Shown in pieces: positions 59,893-64,000 of a stretch of 64,000 nucleotides of DNA. The position numbers and the translations under genes were made by a program. Within the stretch, counting starts at the first letter, position 1, and each line of letters starts with the position of its first letter. Source of the stretch: JASHPR01 sp963844655 (GTDB lineage: Bacteria > Actinomycetota > Actinomycetes > Streptosporangiales > Streptosporangiaceae); assembly GCA_963844655.1 (NCBI GenBank), contig CAWJPA010000006.1, forward strand, positions 62,001 to 126,000, written 5' to 3'. A model generated the notes under the pieces. That model did no database searches and was not told where the DNA came from. It was given only the letters and a program-made list of their open reading frames with translations.

Positions 59893-61070
59893 TGGCGGGC
59901 ATTGACCAGGCAATCGCTGCGATCGAGACCGACCGGGTAACCGAGCTGGCCACGAAATTCTGTGCCATCCCGTCCCCGGGCGGGGCCGAGGGCGCGGTCG
60001 CCGAGGCAATCGCCGAGACGCTCGACCAGCCCGGCATCGAGGTCCATATCGAGCAGGTCGTCGCCGGGCGGCCCAACGTCATCGCCACCGTCAAGGGCAC
60101 CGGGTCGCGTCCCCCGCTGGTCCTCAACGGCCACACCGACGCCGGCGTGCACATGCGCGGCTGGAGCCATGATCCGTTCGACCCGTGGATCGACAACGGC
60201 CGGATCTACGCCGGCGGGATCACGGACATGAAGGGGGCGGTCGCCGCGATGACCGCCGCCACCGAGGCGGCGGCCCGGATGCCGCTTCCCGGAGACCTGA
60301 TCTTCCAGGCGGTCATGCACCACGACGGATCCGGGCTGGGCACCAAGTACGCCCTGGCCAGCGAGGGGCCGCGGGAGGGCTTCGCGATCTGCGGCGAGCC
60401 GTCCGGGCTGACCATCCACACCGCCAACGGCGGCGCGCTCAAGTTCGAGGTGCTGCTGTCCGGCCGGTCGGCGCACATCTCCCGGCTGGAAGAAGGCATC
60501 GACACCCTGCCGGTGGCTGTCGCGGTCTACCAGGGGATCGCCGGGCACACGTTCGCGCACACGCCGCACCCGCGGCTGCCGGACCTGCCCCGGCTGCTCA
60601 TCGGCCAGCTCAGCGGCGGCGAGGCGCCGGCTGCCGTCGCCGACACCTCGGTGGTCCGCGGCGACCTGCGGGTGGTGCCGGGCATGGACCGGCAGGCCGT
60701 GCGGGCGGAGATCTGCTCGATCGTGGAACAGGTCAGGCCCCCGGACGTCCGCGCCCGGGTCCGGATCACCACCGCCCACCAGCCGTTCATCGGCGTCACT
60801 GACGGCCCCCTGGTGGACGCGATCGCCGCCGCGCACACCGCGGTCCGCGGCGAGGCGCCGCGCATCACCCACGAGCTCCCCGGGCAGGCGTTCGTCACCG
60901 ACGCCGCGTCGCTGGCCGAAGCGGGCCTGGACACCGTCGTCTACGGGGCCAGCCAATGGCACTTCGCCCCGGACGAGCACGTTGACATCGACGAGCTCGC
61001 CGATTCCGCCCGGGTCTACCTGGCGGTCGCGGCCACCCTCGGTGCCGAAGCGCCCGCCGCGAAGGGCTGA
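59892..61070 (+). CDS. M20-family peptidase/deacylase (ArgE/DapE type) with altered active-site Glu
   Basis: A 392-residue M20 enzyme: first metal ligand VLNGHTDAGVHM (His ~80), bridging GGITDMKGAVAAM (Asp ~115), dimerisation GRSAHISRLEEG, and a C-terminal QWHFAPDEHVDIDEL. At the place of the usual catalytic DEE motif it reads QAVMHHDGSGLGTKYAL, so the catalytic Glu appears to be His and the next metal ligand Asp. This may mark a subfamily with changed chemistry or metal. The ATG at 59892 follows GAGGACAGG. It likely removes an acyl or carbamoyl group from a pathway intermediate. Confidence 0.87.
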   Translation: MAGIDQAIAAIETDRVTELATKFCAIPSPGGAEGAVAEAIAETLDQPGIEVHIEQVVAGRPNVIATVKGTGSRPPLVLNGHTDAGVHMRGWSHDPFDPWIDNGRIYAGGITDMKGAVAAMTAATEAAARMPLPGDLIFQAVMHHDGSGLGTKYALASEGPREGFAICGEPSGLTIHTANGGALKFEVLLSGRSAHISRLEEGIDTLPVAVAVYQGIAGHTFAHTPHPRLPDLPRLLIGQLSGGEAPAAVADTSVVRGDLRVVPGMDRQAVRAEICSIVEQVRPPDVRARVRITTAHQPFIGVTDGPLVDAIAAAHTAVRGEAPRITHELPGQAFVTDAASLAEAGLDTVVYGASQWHFAPDEHVDIDELADSARVYLAVAATLGAEAPAAKG

Positions 61071-61074
61071 GCGT

Positions 61075-61968
61075 GTGATCGTCGACTGTCACACCCACGT
61101 CGGGACCGCCGAGCACTACTCGGCCGGGTTCCGGGCCGACCTCGCCCGGTCCTGGTCCGAGGTCCAGCTGGGCAGCCAGGAACTGGAGGACCACTGGCGG
61201 GCGATGGCACCGGTCGACAAGGCCATCGTGCTCGCGTTCGACGCCCCCGCCTCGGGCATCATGGTGCCGAACGACTACGTGGCCGGCTACGTCGCCGCCC
61301 ACCCGGACAAGCTCATCGGCTTCGCCAGCGTCGACCCGGCCCGGCCCGACGCCCTCGACCGGCTCACCGACGCGGTGACCGTCATGGGCCTGCGCGGGCT
61401 CAAGGTCGGCCCCGTCTACCAGCATTTCGACCCTACGTCGCCGACGGGAATCGCGCTGTTCTCCCGCGCCCAGTCTCTGGGCATCCCCGTCCTGTGCCAC
61501 CAGGCCACGACGTTCATCCGGGACGCCCCGCTCCGCTGGGCCCGGCCGTTCCTCCTGGACGACGTGGCCATCGCCTGCCCGGACCTCGTCATGTGCGTGG
61601 CTCATCTCGGGCACCCCTGGTGCGAGGAGCTCATGGCGGTGATCCGCAAGCACCCTCACCTGTACGCCGACGTGTCGGCCCTGCACACCCGCCCGATCCA
61701 GCTCTACTTCGCCCTGGCCAGCGCGGTGGAGTACCGGGTCACCGACCGGCTGCTGCTCGGCTCCGACTACCCGTTCGCGACCACCCAGCAGACGATCGAC
61801 GCCCTGCGCAGGGTCAACCACATCGTGCGGGACACCGGGTTCCCGCCGATCCCGGACGAGGTGATCGAGGGGATCATCGCCCGCGACACGCTGGCGGTGC
61901 TGGGCATCGAGGACCGGCCCGGTGTGTCCGGCCAGTCCCGCAACGGAGATCAGGGAGCGACGCGATGA
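61075..61968 (+). CDS. Amidohydrolase 2 family metal-dependent hydrolase/decarboxylase
   Basis: A 297-residue enzyme paralogous to 51267-52151: VDCHTHVGTAEHYS (HxH), GLKVGPVYQHFDPTSPTG, LCHQATTF, CVAHLGHPWCEELM (metal His), LLGSDYPFATTQQTI (metal Asp) and RRVNHIVRDTGFPPIPDEVI. GTG 61075 lies 4 bases after the M20 stop; its stop overlaps the next gene by 4 bases. Having one copy in each divergent operon suggests two related ring- or acid-cleaving steps, or isoenzymes for two substrates. Confidence 0.88.
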   Translation: MIVDCHTHVGTAEHYSAGFRADLARSWSEVQLGSQELEDHWRAMAPVDKAIVLAFDAPASGIMVPNDYVAGYVAAHPDKLIGFASVDPARPDALDRLTDAVTVMGLRGLKVGPVYQHFDPTSPTGIALFSRAQSLGIPVLCHQATTFIRDAPLRWARPFLLDDVAIACPDLVMCVAHLGHPWCEELMAVIRKHPHLYADVSALHTRPIQLYFALASAVEYRVTDRLLLGSDYPFATTQQTIDALRRVNHIVRDTGFPPIPDEVIEGIIARDTLAVLGIEDRPGVSGQSRNGDQGATR

Positions 61969-63083
61969 GAATCACCGACATCGAGACCATCCCGGTGGCG
62001 GTGCCCATCCACGCGGATCGCATGATCATCGGTGCCCGCGGCCCGCACGACAGGTCGCCGTTCCTCATCGTCCGGGTCCGCACCGACGAGGACCTGGCCG
62101 GCTGGGGGGAGGTGTCCTGCACGCCCCGGTGGAGCGGCGAGGACTCCGAGACCGCCCGGCACGTCATCGAGCGATACCTCAAGCCGGTCCTGACCGGGCA
62201 GGACGCCACCCACGTGGTCCGGCTGGCTGGCCTCATGGACAGCGCCATCGTCGGTCACCACTTCACCAAGGCCGCGGTGGAGATGGCCCTGTGGGACGTG
62301 CTCGGCAAGGCGCACGGTGTCCCGCTGTACCGGCTGCTCGGCGGGCCCGCGCGGCCCGGCGTCCGCACCAAGTTCTCGGTCGCGGCTGCCGAGCCTGACG
62401 CGGCGGCGAGGATCGCCGTCTGGGCCTGCGATCAGGGTTTCACGGCCATGAAAGTCAAGGTCGGCACCGGCCTGGCCGCCGACACCGCCCGGGTGGCGGC
62501 CGTGCGCGCGGCCATTGGCGGCGACGTCAAGCTCGGGGTCGACGGCAACGGCGGCTGGAACCGGGCCGACGCGGCTGCGGCCGTGGCGCCGCTGGCCGCG
62601 CAGGCCATCGCCTTCATCGAGCAGCCGGTGGCACCGCACGACCTGGCCGGGATGGCCGACGTCCGGCGCCGGGCCGCGTGCCCCGTCGTCGCCGACGAGT
62701 CCGTTGGCACACCTGCCGACGCGCTCGACGTTGTGACCGCGGGCGCCGGCGACATTCTGTCGATCTACGTCGGCATGGCGGGCGGGATCGCGGCGGCCCA
62801 GCGCGCCGCCGCTATCGCCAGCGCGGCCGGCCTGGGCTGGACCATCGGCAGCAACCTGGAGCTGGGGCCCGCCCTGGCCGCACACATCCACTTCGCGATG
62901 GCGACGCCCGGCCTGGCCGACGACATCGTGCCGTGCGACATCATCAGCACCTTCTATTACACCGACGACATCCTGGCCGAGCCGCTGCCTGTCCGGGCCG
63001 GCTGGGCGGAACCGCCGCCCGGGCCCGGGCTGGGAGTGGAACTCGACGAAGAGAAGCTGGAGCACTACCGCAGCGATGCGTAA
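61965..63083 (+). CDS. Mandelate racemase/muconate lactonizing enzyme family protein (copy 1)
   Basis: A 372-residue enolase-superfamily enzyme. The capping domain has WGEVSCTPRWSGEDSETARH. In the barrel, strand 2 carries KxK (TAMKVKVGTG), strand 3 D (GVDGNGGWNRADA), strand 4 E (FIEQPVAPHDL), and strand 5 E (VADESVGTPADAL). The strand-6 segment reads LSIYVGMAGGIAAA, where copy 2 has a Lys. Members abstract an alpha-proton from a carboxylate to racemise, epimerise or cycloisomerise it. ATG overlaps the amidohydrolase stop (ATGA). Confidence 0.9.
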   Translation: MRITDIETIPVAVPIHADRMIIGARGPHDRSPFLIVRVRTDEDLAGWGEVSCTPRWSGEDSETARHVIERYLKPVLTGQDATHVVRLAGLMDSAIVGHHFTKAAVEMALWDVLGKAHGVPLYRLLGGPARPGVRTKFSVAAAEPDAAARIAVWACDQGFTAMKVKVGTGLAADTARVAAVRAAIGGDVKLGVDGNGGWNRADAAAAVAPLAAQAIAFIEQPVAPHDLAGMADVRRRAACPVVADESVGTPADALDVVTAGAGDILSIYVGMAGGIAAAQRAAAIASAAGLGWTIGSNLELGPALAAHIHFAMATPGLADDIVPCDIISTFYYTDDILAEPLPVRAGWAEPPPGPGLGVELDEEKLEHYRSDA

Positions 63084-63155
63084 GGATGCGACTTGCCGGC
63101 CGGCCCCCGCCGCCTCCGCACCGGGCGGTGGCCATGGCGGCCTGGGATGGCGGCC

Positions 63156-64000
63156 ATGAAGATCCGCAAAGTACGGGCCACACCCGTCCGGGTCCGGCGC
63201 ACACCGCGGTTCCTGCCCAAGACCGCCCACGGTGAGGTGACGGCCAGCGAGTACGTGATCCTCGAGGTGGAGACCGAGGAGGGACTGACCGGTCTCGGCG
63301 AGGTGACCTGCTCGCCGCGCTGGAGCGGCGAGGAGGCGGTCGGCACGGTGGCGCTGGTGCGCGACCACCTCGACCCGGCTCTCCGTGGGCTCGACCCGTG
63401 GCACTGGGCCACCATCGCGGCCCGGCTAAAGACGGCGTTCGGCGGCCGGCCGTTCCTCCGGGCCGGCATCGAGATGGCCTGCCTGGACCTGGCCGGGCGG
63501 GAAAAGGACCTGCGGGCGGTGGACTTGCTCGGTGGTGCGCACCGCGAGGAGATCGCTACCAAGTTCGTCCTGCCCGGGCGGGAGACCGCCGTCGTGCGCG
63601 ACATGGCCAGGGACCTGCGGGTCTTTGGTGTCCCCGTGGTGAAGGTGAAGGTGGGGCTCGGCGCGGATGACGACATCGCCCGGGTCACCGCGGTCCGGGA
63701 GGAACTGGGCCCCGACGTGCGGCTTACCGTCGACGCCAACGAGGGATGGCAGCCCGAAGAGGCGCGTGTCGCCCTGGCCGAGCTCGCAGCCTGCGGAGTG
63801 GACGCCGTCGAGCAGCCGTTGCCGCGCTCCGCGTGGCGGGCGTCGGCGGCGCTGCGCGCGAGGACATCCGCGGCCCTCGTCGGTGATGAGTCGATCTGGA
63901 CGCTGGCCGACGTGAGCACGGCCGCGGAGACCGGCGCCTTCGACCTGGTGAGCATCTACCCGGGCAAGTGCGGCGGCCTGCGCTCCACGGCCGTCCTGGC
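63156..64000 (+). CDS. Mandelate racemase/muconate lactonizing enzyme family protein (copy 2, cut by window end)
   Basis: The visible 281 residues begin MKIRKVRATPVRVRRTPRFL and include LGEVTCSPRWSGEEAVGTVA, KxK in VVKVKVGLGADDD, TVDANEGWQPEEA, AVEQPLPRSAWRA, VGDESIWTLADVS and, near the edge, LVSIYPGKCGGLRST. It is paralogous to the preceding gene (shared CxPRWSGE block) but keeps a Lys in the strand-6 segment, so the two may differ in substrate or stereochemistry. The gap of 72 bases after copy 1 is the largest in the operon. The end of the gene is outside the window. Confidence 0.88.
   Translation, partial: MKIRKVRATPVRVRRTPRFLPKTAHGEVTASEYVILEVETEEGLTGLGEVTCSPRWSGEEAVGTVALVRDHLDPALRGLDPWHWATIAARLKTAFGGRPFLRAGIEMACLDLAGREKDLRAVDLLGGAHREEIATKFVLPGRETAVVRDMARDLRVFGVPVVKVKVGLGADDDIARVTAVREELGPDVRLTVDANEGWQPEEARVALAELAACGVDAVEQPLPRSAWRASAALRARTSAALVGDESIWTLADVSTAAETGAFDLVSIYPGKCGGLRSTAVL

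Noticed and set aside
63065..63955. 296-codon leftward ORF at the window end
   Set aside because: Antisense to the second enolase-superfamily gene, which has clear catalytic motifs and runs off the window.
1..64000. tRNA/rRNA genes, CRISPR arrays, IS elements, prophage
   Set aside because: Scanned by eye for repeat-spacer patterns, transposase motifs, CCA-ended cloverleaf blocks and integrase motifs; none found. A tRNA scan program would settle the RNA part.

Overview
The window is high-GC actinobacterial chromosome. It has dense 4-bp ATGA/GTGA gene overlaps, many GTG starts, a textbook IdeR/DmdR iron box, and ECF41-type sigma, CGNR, DUF2332, DUF427 and NB-ARC/TPR genes. A soil actinomycete near the Streptosporangiales fits, but nothing visible fixes the genus. 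I found no rRNA, tRNA, CRISPR, phage or IS genes. At least four otherwise intact genes read in two frames (truncated haemoglobin, LuxR regulator, class I/II aminotransferase, first ABC permease). This means either draft-quality indels or real decay, and several clear pseudogene fragments also occur.

Layout. 1-5.7 kb: a partial phospholipase-C-type phosphoesterase, a decayed membrane-protein gene, small conserved genes, a membrane diacylglycerol-kinase-like protein and a truncated haemoglobin. 5.7-9.5 kb: a CO-dehydrogenase-like molybdenum hydroxylase (M-S-L order) with an unusual active-site loop. 9.7-15.4 kb: a DeoR/MFS pair, an iron-regulated siderophore-interacting reductase, and a YtrA-type GntR/ABC exporter operon preceded by a perfect 34-bp palindrome. 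15.6-28 kb: a secreted protein, a zinc-ribbon protein, a phosphate-type MFS symporter, a CehA/McbA metallohydrolase, a trimethylamine-monooxygenase-like flavoprotein, DUF2332, a Tat-exported phospholipase C and a RidA/DUF1028 pair. 28-31 kb: a membrane Ser/Thr kinase with two Kelch propellers encoded by an apparently identical 847-bp tandem duplication. 31-41 kb: regulators, an APC permease, an NB-ARC/TPR protein with an eroded Walker A, and an ECF41-type sigma factor divergent from a LUD-domain gene across a mirror-image promoter pair.

41-51 kb: alpha/beta hydrolase, acetamidase/formamidase, oligopeptide-type binding lipoprotein, an LLM monooxygenase/MarR/FMN reductase operon with a likely operator, a MOSC-reductase-ferredoxin fusion, DUF427 and a CGNR regulator.

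51.3-64 kb is the most coherent system: two divergent operons. Leftward are a polyamine-type ABC importer, an acetamidase/formamidase and an amidohydrolase. Rightward are an FCD-GntR regulator, a U32-like protein, a creatininase-family amidohydrolase, an M20 peptidase, a second amidohydrolase paralogous to the first, and two enolase-superfamily enzymes, the last cut by the window end. Together they look like an uptake-and-catabolism locus for an unidentified nitrogenous (cyclic) amide. The substrate is inference only.
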